From Rhizophlyctis rosea (taxonomy: Eukaryota > Chytridiomycota > Chytridiomycetes > Rhizophlyctidales > Rhizophlyctidaceae): DNA of 18,485 nucleotides. Below the pieces are notes generated by a model that worked only from the letters and a program-made list of their open reading frames with translations, ran no database searches and was not told the DNA's origin. The translations under genes were made by a program, and so were the position numbers. Shown here piece after piece: positions 1 to 7,552 of the stretch. Every line of letters starts with the position of its first letter. Positions within the stretch are counted from its first letter, which is position 1. The stretch lies in NCBI GenBank assembly GCA_027596075.1, contig JADGJC010000545.1, positions 1 to 18,485 of the forward strand, read 5' to 3'.

Positions 1-190
1 CGTTTCTCCTTCCTTGGGCTTTCAGATTTGAACATGATGAGCACTGCTCATTGTTGCGGTTCGAACCCGCATTCAGATGCCTCCATGGAAAGGAATTCGT
101 ACACTCTGTACTATATACATATAATATATTCGTTATACACATCAATCACTATATTGCTTGGCTCTGTTCAATTATATCACGTCATGCACG

Positions 191-226
<36 letters not shown>

Positions 227-735
227 GCTGGGCATGTATTGTGAGCAAGGTTTTCTGCTCAAAATACGAGATTTGGCCAAGTGGAGGAAAAAGATGCACA
301 GAGATGCTCTGTTCCTATGTGCCGATGTTCCAAGCAAGCACCACACAAGCTATCATCTTCTCGTTTTCTTGGGCGACCGTTTGGCACTGACAGACTGCGA
401 GTTTGCCAAATACATGTACAATGACCTTGAAAACAAACTGCAACTGGCGTTGCCCAAAAATAAACTTCATTGACGTCATATCCTATTATCCGAGGAGATG
501 ATACACCCCTCTCCCACACATACAACGTCCGATCGCCCATTTCGCCGTCATATCTGGACCCACATTCTGCGCCTGATATGCAACCGCCAACCCAAGCTTA
601 ACTCATTCGCATCAAATACGAAAAGAAACCTCCTCAGCAGCACGCTCGCGAGGTTTGTGGTGCAAGAATTCGACGACCCCACCACTGTCCGCTGCGACGT
701 AACCGCTAAACCTAGTGCTGCCGGCGACACTTCTT
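1..735. other. Region without a recognised gene
   Basis: No protein family could be recognised here. Frames on both strands stay open for 80 to 140 codons around 50-540 but show no domain, splice structure or convincing start. A T-arm-like palindrome at about 55-71 lacks the rest of a tRNA. The segment at about 640-742 has plus-strand coding-like sequence ending in TSSK that resembles a piece near 15.97-16.08 kb (see findings). It ends next to the DEAH-helicase-like piece. Confidence 0.5.
191..225. repeat. CATC microsatellite
   Basis: About eight to nine tandem copies of the tetranucleotide CATC, with one interruption (CGTC) near position 215. It is a simple sequence repeat with no visible coding role. 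Confidence 0.9.
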
Positions 736-750
736 CAAAGTAGTATTCGT

Positions 751-834
751 CGGGGCGGTGGCGGACATGAAGATTAGTTTGATTCCGGGATGGCGGTGAA
801 GGAGGTTGCTAATGGTTGTGAGGAGGAGCCCGCC
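751..834 (-). pseudogene. DEAH-box RNA helicase-like fragment (motif III region)
   Basis: Read on the minus strand this stretch gives LLLTTISNLL, then HRHPGIKLIFMSATA. That matches the segment of DEAH-box helicases leading into motif III, where family members typically read 'LL..RPDLKLILMSAT'. Only about 28 residues are recognisable. The motif II box (DEVH/DEAH) expected about 25-30 residues upstream is absent, and the frame runs to a UAG at 712-714. The family is inferred from one short motif, so a chance match cannot be excluded. It lies on the same strand as the other gene fragments up to 4.4 kb. Confidence 0.45.
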
Positions 835-867
835 GCAGTAACAGCCCAACACACCACAACCACTCGA

Positions 868-1021
868 AGCTGGGGGCAGCCAAAAGGTCGAAACGTACAT
901 CCACTTCCCCGTTGACAATTTCGATATGGCCAGATACGTCAAGGACCCGACCTCGGGCGGAACAGTGTTTAATCTGTACGCGGCGGTCATTCATGAGGGG
1001 GATGTGTCCAGTCTCGGGCAC
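868..1021 (-). other. Coding-like minus-strand frame, unidentified
   Basis: An open minus-strand frame reads IPLMNDRRVQIKHCSARGR followed by LDVSGHIEIVNGEVDVRF. The alternation of hydrophobic and charged residues looks like real protein, but no family was recognised. It sits immediately upstream, in transcription direction, of the DEAH-helicase-like piece in a different frame. It could be another fragment of the same mosaic. Confidence 0.25.
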
Positions 1022-1410
1022 TTTTATTTGGTTGGAAGCACATGATTCGTGGTTGAAATTCAGCGACGATCAGTGGTTAGACAATTACCGTGGATGCGTT
1101 TTTGAATGAGAAGGCGTACTTGTTGTTTTACTTGGAGAATGGGCGGCAGGGCAATGGCTGCGACGTCGGAGATCATCACGCCTCATGGAAAGTTGAGGAC
1201 TGGTGCGAAAAGAAAGGGGGAGAATTTCAGATTACCGCCATGAGCATGATTTTGGTAAGCTCTCTGATCTTTAGTGTCGGAATGAACCGCTTTGGATTCG
1301 TGATCACTCACTTGTCTCTCCTTTTTACGTCCCTCACTTTGTTTCTGTTACCAAAACTTAACACTGGCCTTGGATGCGGGCTTAGAGCCGCGAGAAGTGG
1401 TGTTCCGTAC

Positions 1411-1640
1411 TCAAAAGATGACGATGATGACGGCGAAACTGAGGAGTTGGATGGGCTTACGGCCGACACGCTCGATGAGGACAATGGTGACGTGGTAACG
1501 GGGAACCGTACCGGCGCAGGCAATAATCAAGTTACCGATGGCCTTTGGTGGTTGACGTTGAATTGGTTGGTGTAACCAACACCACCGTAAGTGATGAGAT
1601 ACAAAGGTTGAGGAAGAGACCGTACCATGCAATGCCGAGG
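1411..1640 (-). pseudogene. Pho84-like inorganic phosphate:H+ symporter fragment
   Basis: The minus strand gives GNLIIACAGTVPRYHVTI and then VGRKPIQLLSF. This is the membrane helix and the highly conserved GRKPIQL signature after it in Pho84-type phosphate permeases of the major facilitator superfamily. About 24 residues upstream, in another frame (about 1604-1634), lies IAWYGLFLNL, which matches the preceding helix of the family (usually 'LLDIAYYGxxLN'). The spacing between the two fits the family, so at least one indel separates them. Downstream the frame hits UGA at 1411-1413, and the rest of the roughly 550-residue transporter is absent. A broken copy, not a functional gene. Confidence 0.75.
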
Positions 1641-2015
1641 GCTCAACCTTACAACCCATCATTACCATCCTTGCTCAACATCCGACCCGTAAGCCCCAAA
1701 ATGACTTGGGGACGGTATTCCTTTTCCGGAACAACCAGCGTGGGATCGGACCCGCAATCCGCGGCTGGGACGATTTCGACTTCGATCGGGGGCATTGGCC
1801 GGTACTCATTGCTTGAGTAAACTCTCAGCTTTATAAATATTCAGCTCCGAAATCCCATATCCAAAGTAACGGGAAGCGCCTTCGAGGGATCAAACCTTGC
1901 GAGGGAAGAAACCAGGATGTAGATGACGACGGTGTTTTGGATTGAGAATGATAAGAGTCAAGACCGCTCACATCACCACAATCAGCGCCTTCAAAGAAAA
2001 ATTGTCTACCAACCG

Positions 2016-2115
2016 TCTAGCATCAATCTTAGCATTCATGAGCGCGTTACGGACAATCTAACAATCCACTTCTCTCCCTCCATATCGTCCATCATCTCGT
2101 ATCTGGCGCACAGTG
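2016..2115 (-). pseudogene. eIF3 subunit e, C-terminal PCI/winged-helix fragment
   Basis: The minus strand reads CARYEMMDDMEGEKWIVRL and, after a one-base frame change, RNALMNAKIDA. Joined, these correspond to the eIF3e (INT6) stretch '[28 protein letters not shown]' in the PCI domain that docks this translation initiation subunit into eIF3. The frame change falls exactly where the family has the Leu-Ile-Arg step, consistent with loss of one base. Two other eIF3e exons lie upstream at 3143-3460 on the same strand, with a FAM72 homologue between them and this piece. The family call rests on about 28 aligned residues. Confidence 0.65.
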
Positions 2116-2130
2116 GCACTTCGTCCTGGT

Positions 2131-2720
2131 TCAGTGCTGCACAAGGAAGTGCTGCCCAACGAAGGGCTTGCCGGCATTGGAATGGTCGAGGCGTTCGATG
2201 GGTTGGGCGCCGTCGGAGAGGAACATCCAGAAGTGACCTAATTCATGAAGCGATGTTAGATATGATAAATGAACAGTGATGCTTAGTGACGGGAAAGTCT
2301 TACCATTGTTGCAAGCGTCTAGACATTTCTCGCACGGCTGAGTAACGTGGTACCCGACGACATTTCCACAGCCAAGGCATCCTGCATCGCAAATGCGACA
2401 TCTGTATTGGCAAACAAAAGCGTTGTACATCAATCTCAGATCCTACAAAAAAACACTCCTCCCACAACAGATCACAAATCCCACCGTCAAACCAATACTC
2501 ACAAGCAATTCTGCGTCACATAGTCCTGCCACACCAGCTGAACCCCAACGGGCGGCGTATCCTTCGACTAATACTACAATTTCGGATTGCCCAACAAAAC
2601 AGCCTTCAACTCAGGCGTGTACAGGAGCGAAGTGCAGTGCTTGCAGAACAGCTTGCACACGAGTTTGGACCGGAAGTGCGGGTGGATGGGCGATTGTTGG
2701 GAGTTTGGGATGAGGAGACC
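2131..2720 (-). pseudogene. FAM72 homologue with in-frame UAG codons
   Basis: This minus-strand segment encodes a FAM72-family protein, a small cysteine-rich protein of poorly defined function. The first exon (about 2690-2503) contains VCKLFCKHC, then PELKAVLLGN, then DTPPVGVQLVWQDYVTQNC. The intron 2502-2402 (101 nt, GTGAGT...CAG) is followed by exon 2401-2304 with CLGCGNVVGYHV and CNNG. The intron 2303-2238 (66 nt) is followed by exon 2237-2131 with HFWMF and ERLD. Splice phases join the family motifs CxC, CLxCGN and NNGHFWMF exactly. Two in-frame UAG codons (2576-2574 and 2570-2568) fall between 'GNPKL' and 'SKD', where relatives have Asp/Glu and Phe/Tyr. The C-terminus also leaves frame after KPFV, where relatives have LLW. 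The true start was not found; upstream is Gln/Pro/Asn-rich. Most likely a pseudogene; UAG recoding is a minor alternative. Confidence 0.85.
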
Positions 2721-2790
2721 GCTGTGGTTGTTGTTGCTGCTGTTGCTGTTGATGATGGTGGTGTTGCTATTGTTGTGAGTGCTGCTGGGA
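2721..2790. repeat. GTT/GCT trinucleotide-rich tract
   Basis: Imperfect GTT, GCT and GTG trinucleotides. On the minus strand this is CAA/CAG-rich and could encode polyglutamine or polyasparagine depending on frame. It lies just upstream of the recognisable FAM72 sequence and may mark its low-complexity N-terminus. In the frame starting at the ATG at 2955 the glutamine-rich run is interrupted by UAG at 2769-2767. Confidence 0.75.
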
Positions 2791-3142
2791 TTGTGGACGG
2801 GCCGGCATGGGGGGAGTAGCCGAACGTGTCACCGACGACATTGAGATTTGGGGTGGGTATTGCTGTGGGGAGGGGGTAATTGGTGGCATTGGAGGGGAGG
2901 ATGTTGGGACGGGACGTGATGGGATTGGAGGAGCTTTGGTACTGAGGGTGGTCATGATGTGGTATTGTTCAATGACGTGAGATTGAGACGAATGTGGGCG
3001 GTGAACTCCCGATGCTGGGCATGACTCGCGACATGGTGACTGTAAGCGGCGAATGCTAAACAGAAGGTTGATGAGGAAACCACGAGTGAGCTTGCTTTCA
3101 CGGCAGAATTAATTCTCATGCAAGCATCTAATGCCCACTGAC

Positions 3143-3460
3143 CAGAATACGGAAGTTGTACACCATGTCAACAGCTCCTTGGTAGAAACCGACCGCAAAA
3201 TTGTACATGGCGGAGTTGTACAGGGACGTCAACATGTCGAGTTCGAACTACACATATAATCAGCGAGTGTTTGTGAGTGTCTCTCTCCAATCTCTTACTA
3301 CTCACGCCGTAGTTGTCCTTCAAGAATTGCGCGTTGGCAATCTTGTCCTGCTTCAGCTGCTGAATGACGTTGGGATCCTGAACCTTGTTCAAAATTTCCG
3401 CCGTGTCGTCTTGGAGCTCTTCAAAGCGTGCAAGGGCGCCGCCACGACGTTCGGCACAAC
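3143..3460 (-). pseudogene. eIF3 subunit e fragment (two exons of the N-terminal half)
   Basis: Two exons of the translation initiation factor eIF3e (INT6) are read on the minus strand. Exon 3460-3306 follows an AG acceptor and includes LARFEELQDDTAEILNKVQ and then DKIANAQFLKDNYG. A 58-nt intron (3305-3248, GTGAGT...TAG) is followed by exon 3247-3143, which encodes FELDMLTSLYNSAMYNFA and GAVDMVYNFRIL and ends at a GTCAGT donor. These match the eIF3e helical-repeat segment '[43 protein letters not shown]' without gaps, and the exon phases agree. The usual N-terminus (LVFPLLEF) and the exons expected next are missing. FAM72 follows instead. Known role: mRNA recruitment to the 40S ribosome. Here it is a truncated fragment. 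Confidence 0.8.
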
Positions 3461-3517
3461 CTAATCGAGATAGACTAGTCAGTCATTCGGCAAGGATTCA
3501 AAGTTCAAAGTAATATG

Positions 3518-3814
3518 TCATCGCTCGAACGCCAAAATCATGCAGTCTTCCACGGGTGTTCTGCCCTGAACGCTCCGACGCCCAATCCACCCAGTTTCCA
3601 AACAGTCCGGCGTCCTTACCAGGCTCTTCTCGTCGTCCTCCATAGAACGTCCCACTGACGACACTAGAAACGAAGATCTAATCAATGACATGATATAGTC
3701 GACGCCAGCTATTTGAAAGGCAAGGTCCGAAACAACGTAACACAATTGTTCAACATCAAGATTATGGGCCTTCCGATGAATCATCGGCCCAATCTGTCTT
3801 ACGACAATCTTCAT
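3518..3814 (-). other. Unidentified coding-like segment between TBC and eIF3e pieces
   Basis: A minus-strand frame reads GMKIVVRQIGPMIHRKAHN and LDVEQLCYVVSDLAFQ. It looks like helical protein and begins where a TBC domain would have 'GMK.QL..L..L', but the similarity fades after a few residues. The link to the upstream exon is broken by UAG at 3850-3848. It may be a degraded continuation of the TBC domain or a different captured piece. No family was assigned. Confidence 0.3.
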
Positions 3815-3847
3815 ACCCCGACCACCACATCCACTGCACTGCTTAAC

Positions 3848-4243
3848 CTAGGATCTCATGACGGCCAGAATAGGTGCTAGCAAATCGTTCGTGCCTTGCA
3901 CATAGCCTGTAATTGTCAAGATCAATAACTGCAATCTCCTCATAAGTTTGAAGTTCAACCTGCCGACATACCCAGATCAAAATTAAACATCGTGTACGTC
4001 ATCAAGACATTCTTGAGCATCTCCAAATTCTTCGAAAACACTGCAGACTGAACTACTTCCTCTGATCTCGGAATTGGCGGCGCGTTGGCAAGATATGTTT
4101 CCGCGCCAAGGAAGAAAGGCACAGTCCTATCAGTACGCACAACATTCTTCTCTGCCATCACTCTCCTTTATTAGTCAATCATCGCAATGTCAAATGAAGC
4201 TCATCATGCTCACCAATTCGGTACTTCCTCTCCCTCAATTTGC
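3848..4243 (-). pseudogene. TBC domain (Rab GTPase-activating protein, Gyp7/TBC1D15-like) fragment
   Basis: Three minus-strand exon pieces read as the N-terminal part of a TBC domain, which stimulates GTP hydrolysis by Rab GTPases in membrane traffic. The first piece gives SKLRERKYRI. The 62-nt intron 4213-4152, containing a GACTAAT branch-like motif, splices to exon 4151-3972 (EKNVVRTDRTVPFF, then NLEMLKNVLMTYTMFNFDLG). The 65-nt intron 3971-3907 then joins to YVQGTNDLLAPILAVM. Both junctions restore family motifs exactly: RIEK.V.RTDRT, with the catalytic arginine in IEKDVxRTDRT, and NFDLGYVQG with the catalytic glutamine. After ILAVM the frame meets UAG at 3850-3848, where relatives read 'MENEV', and the rest of the domain is missing. 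Its 5' end is fused within one exon to DnaJ sequence. Confidence 0.85.
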
Positions 4244-4394
4244 TCGAAACGTTCAGAGCGTGCGTCATGTCCTTCCCGCGACGCGGACCGCACGGGCGTG
4301 ACCGTCCACCACCACCGAACAAACCGCCACCCATCCCGCCGCCGCCAAAGAGGTGAGAACAAGTCTTCGGGAGACATGCCGGGACCGCCTTCGC
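4244..4394 (-). pseudogene. Class A DnaJ (Hsp40) glycine/phenylalanine-region fragment
   Basis: After an AG acceptor at 4396-4395 the minus strand reads GEGGPGMSPEDLFS. After a frame change at about 4351-4355 it reads HLFGGGGMGGGLFGGGG and RRGKDMTHALNVS. This is the G/F-rich linker and first strand of the C-terminal domain of Ydj1-type DnaJ co-chaperones ('MSPEDLFSQLFGGG' and 'GKDM.HAL.VSLEDLY.GK'). The break is explained by loss of two bases in the Ser-Gln-Leu-Phe step. The J domain, zinc finger and substrate-binding parts are absent. Immediately after NVS the same exon continues as TBC-domain sequence (SKLRER), so the junction lies near 4243/4244. Confidence 0.8.
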
Positions 4395-4414
4395 CTGAGA
4401 GACGGTTTTTTCCA

Positions 4415-4898
4415 TGTGTTAGTCTGTGGGCAAAGGTTACGCGTGTCAGTTTGTTTTGTCTGAACATCAGAGTAATATGACAGTTTGAACGTTTGACCTG
4501 ACTTTTATGGAGCGGTATGTGAAGGGGAAGACACGTTCGGAAGCGAGGGTAGGGTGCATGGTTTTGTTGGTGCGGCGGAGTTTACTATTGGTGTGGAGGT
4601 GAGGACTGGTTGTAATGTATTATCTGGAGCACAGAACGACAGGCCAGCGTCCCGCTTTCTCACTCTTCGTGATGTCTGCACCACAAGCAACGCGCAGGGC
4701 CCGCAAGTCGGAACTGCTTTGCAACTGTGAAAAAGCTCAGTTCCTTGACCAACACACCCTGCTGACTACCAACCCACACAACGACACTGTCGCTATTTTG
4801 GCGCTGAGCTACACCGCCAACCCTTCAAAGAGGGCTCTAGTACTAGACATTGCTCCAGATAGTGGTGGCTCCCAACTGTCATCAGAACTTACTGACCT
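4415..4898. other. Intergenic stretch, no recognised gene
   Basis: Upstream of the DnaJ piece no J domain is found. A plus-strand frame from an ATG at 4672 runs to a UGA ending at 4905 (77 codons, beginning MSAPQATRRARKSELL), without a recognised domain or splice sites. It could be a short gene or chance. Confidence 0.35.
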
Positions 4899-5298
4899 TC
4901 ACTGATATGCACTGTCAAAAAGTCTGCCGGTTGCGTGAGAAAAGTTGGGTAAGAGATGGCGATGACAATAAGATTTGGGAATGGAAGTGAGCGGTTGTTG
5001 GCGTGGTTGGTCTTCTGACTGGGAGACAACATGTGCCACCAAAACGCGCAACATGGTCCCTGGATATATGGACCCTGACCTGGCAATGAATGTAAACAAA
5101 TGGTTAGATTTTTTTCAATGGGCATACCAGTGTATTTCAAAGCCTTTCTTTGAGAGTAGCAGGGCTTCCCTCACAATTTCGCAGGCACCAAATTCATCCT
5201 GTGGTTAAAAGGATGAGTTGGGTCAAATGTATTTTCGGGAAGATGTGTTGGGTGTATCTGTTTCCATTTCCTACGGCAATGAGAGGAAGATGGCACAT
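4899..5298 (-). CDS. Possible small three-exon gene, function unknown
   Basis: Three minus-strand pieces join with matching phases. Exon 5298-5275 (ATG start, MCHLPLIA) is followed by a 76-nt intron (5274-5199, ending CCACAG). Exon 5198-5128 reads DEFGACEIVREALLLSKKGF. A 48-nt intron (5127-5080, GTATGC...CCAG) leads to exon 5079-4899, which starts SGSIYPGTMLRVLVAHVV and stops at UGA. The total is about 91 residues. The middle exon looks like a genuine amphipathic helix. The C-terminal half is Pro/Gln/His-rich and less convincing. No family was recognised. It may be a real small protein, another fragment, or a chance combination of splice-like sites. Confidence 0.35.
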
Positions 5299-7552
5299 TG
5301 AACGCCCTGCTTTTACTTAGCAAGTGTTATGTACATGCCGTTCAGCAAACAACACCAAAGATTTCACATCCAAAGAAGTCGGGTCTCGGGGAGAAATCGA
5401 ATGTTTTATTGAGAATGAGATGGGCACGCCGACCCACACATACTGTACACGCTACAACCATAATCAAGAAGATACTAAAGTGCTCAAGGTTTCGCCAATG
5501 AGAACAGCGTTTCCTTCCTTCTGACCCCAGTATTATCCTTGTTGGGATTTGAACCCGTAGCCTAAAGCCAAGGAAACAGATACGAAAAGAAACGGATCAG
5601 ATAAGGACGGGTCTGAGTGATTCGACAACTTTCGCAAGGGTACGATGAAGGCAGGATGAAGCAGGTGTGATGCGGCTCTAGTGACACGAACAGTAAGAAT
5701 GGCAAAGATTAGACGTGTTTATCAAACAAAGCACACGCGATCCAAGGTGACGGCGATGGTAGTGAGAAAATAACTTAGGAAAGCGATATGGCGTGGGTGG
5801 TTGAGCTAAGACGGATGGGTTGCAGGTGAGCTCACGTTTGAATGGACAGTTTTTTGTTCCAGGGGATCGGAGGGATGGGTGGAATGTTTATGAAGGTGAG
5901 AGGTGGGTGAAGGAGGTGTTTTATGTTATGAAGGACGGGGACGCGAGACGCATGTTATGAAGTGGTATGTTATGAAGGGCGTGGATGCGTAGATGCGAGA
6001 CATATGTTATGAAGCGGTATGTTATGAGAGTGTGTGTTATGAGCGGCGTCATATGAAAGACGCGGGTGAAGGTGGTATGTTCCGAGTCTGAAGTGGGAAA
6101 AAGAAAGGAGTCCCGGTGAAATGCAAAAACAGCCAAAAAAAACACAAGTGCTACACTCACGTTCACTGGAAGCATAAGTCATCACCATAAGATCCATCAA
6201 CGTGGAAGCAGAGTGATGGGCACATCAGTGCCGGTGGTGCACAACCAAACTGAAGACAAAAAAAAACAAGGGACATCTCGGAATTCACCAAAACCTCACG
6301 CCGCAAGGGGGACGCCATATCGAAAGCAACCACGACCAAGTCCGAAAACCTGGCCTCCGAGGGGAACATTCAAGCAGGGAAGAGCCGGAGTCGAGATGCA
6401 GAAAAACGGAACACTGAGGTGCACAAGCGACGGTGGGCAGATGCGCGCGACTTTATGCTTTTGCGAGATCTGACAGGACGTTTGACTTCCCGCCCCTCCA
6501 AAATCTCCAAGATGGGGACTTGGGTGAATGCGCCAAAATTCGTAATCATTTGCGTGGACCGCCTGAAATTTGTTCCCCTCCGCATACCCCGCTCCTCGAC
6601 GTGGGCAAAGATGATTGGTGCGGGAAGGCGACCTTCCCTATCTCGTGGTAAAACTCTATCTGGTGAAACGGTGAGCAGATTGCCGTTGCTGAATTAGGCA
6701 GCCTCTCCAACGCCTTCACAAGCACGACATCCTATCTTTGATGAGAAGCCCAGCACACACCCACACGGCATTTCCACGGAAGAATCGAGTTTCCAAGACT
6801 TCCGATTGGACAATTCAATGGGGCTCTGGATATTGGTCGTTTGGTGCACGAGCCGGAAGGAGGGAACAAGCAGGCCAAGATGAAAATTGAAGGGAAAGGT
6901 TGATGGTTTTGTGCCATGGAAAAACGCCATGACACCGACCACACTTGTCATCGCCATGATAAACCACCCTAAAAGCGATGAAATTGATTCGGATGCCTTG
7001 CGGAATGTCCGTGGATGGCATTTTCGTTTTTGCTGGAAGACTGGGAGATTGGAAAGGCTGCTGACCAGCTCTCACAAAGTTCACAAAACGCGAAACTTTT
7101 GAGATCTTGGGCCTGTTGGCTCAGCTCAGACGACCAAGCTATGTAGGGCCCAGCATCACACAACACACCACGTAGAACTTAGAAGCCACATGTAAGCGTA
7201 CAGTGTACGACAATCGGACAGCGGCCATTTGCATGACTGTGTCAAAATGTGGCATCACTGTACCTCTGCTCAATATTATGTTGTAACATGACTGTGCCTC
7301 AGCTTTGATTTGGACACCAAGACTTGAGGAGTGCCTGACCCCTGAAGTTGTGAAGCAGACTTTCTAAGTTGCGGTAGTCGTGATAGCTGCATAAGACTAG
7401 ATAGTAAACATTATTCCTACTCTTCCGCTGCTAAAAGTGCACAAACAGAAGGGGTCCCCTTTGCACCACATCAATTCAACGCCTTGATCGGATATGCCAG
7501 CGTAATACCCATATACCACTCCCCCGATCCTTGTCTCCCATAATCAACAATC
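5299..7552. other. Long stretch without a recognised gene
   Basis: About 2.2 kb with no recognised protein family. Open frames of 60 to 90 codons occur on both strands (for example 6213-6473, 6419-6697 and 6887-7102 on plus) but lack domains or clear splice structure. The stretch holds a small tRNA-like hairpin (5536-5574), the ATGTTATGAAG repeat (5921-6044) and, near 7230-7310, two copies of CATGACTGTG. The last 300 bases upstream of the ATG at 7553 presumably contain the promoter of the zinc-knuckle gene, but no clear TATA box was seen. Confidence 0.5.
5921..6044. repeat. Degenerate tandem repeat of ATGTTATGAAG units
   Basis: Five or six copies of ATGTTATGA(A)G occur, at about 5923, 5952, 5967, 6004, 6019 and 6033. 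They form a higher-order imperfect direct repeat of about 51 bases: the pair at 5952-5977 plus the GCGAGAC-containing spacer recurs at 6003-6028. The tract is G/T-rich on the plus strand. Function unknown. Confidence 0.7.

Noticed and set aside
50..75. Possible tRNA T-arm (TGCGG-TTCGAAC-CCGCA)
   Set aside because: No matching acceptor, D or anticodon arm at the required distances on either strand.
2767..2955. Pro/Ser-rich minus-strand frame from ATG 2955 as the FAM72 N-terminus
   Set aside because: It is out of frame with the FAM72 exon, ends in UAG and has no clear donor/acceptor linking it. Kept only as a possibility.
700..4450. Helitron or Pack-type transposon ends around the fragment mosaic
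   Set aside because: No convincing terminal inverted repeats, TC/CTRR ends with hairpin, or target-site duplication could be found by eye.
4672..4905. Frame starting MSAPQATRRARKSELL resembles the MYND protein start (MSAPATHRQNLKELL)
   Set aside because: Similarity ends after about 16 residues, no MYND cysteines follow, and nucleotide identity is low. Probably chance.
4975..5208. Plus-strand frame with a kinase-like GYMDPDLAMN string
   Set aside because: No other kinase motifs, and it is antisense to the better-supported spliced minus-strand exons.
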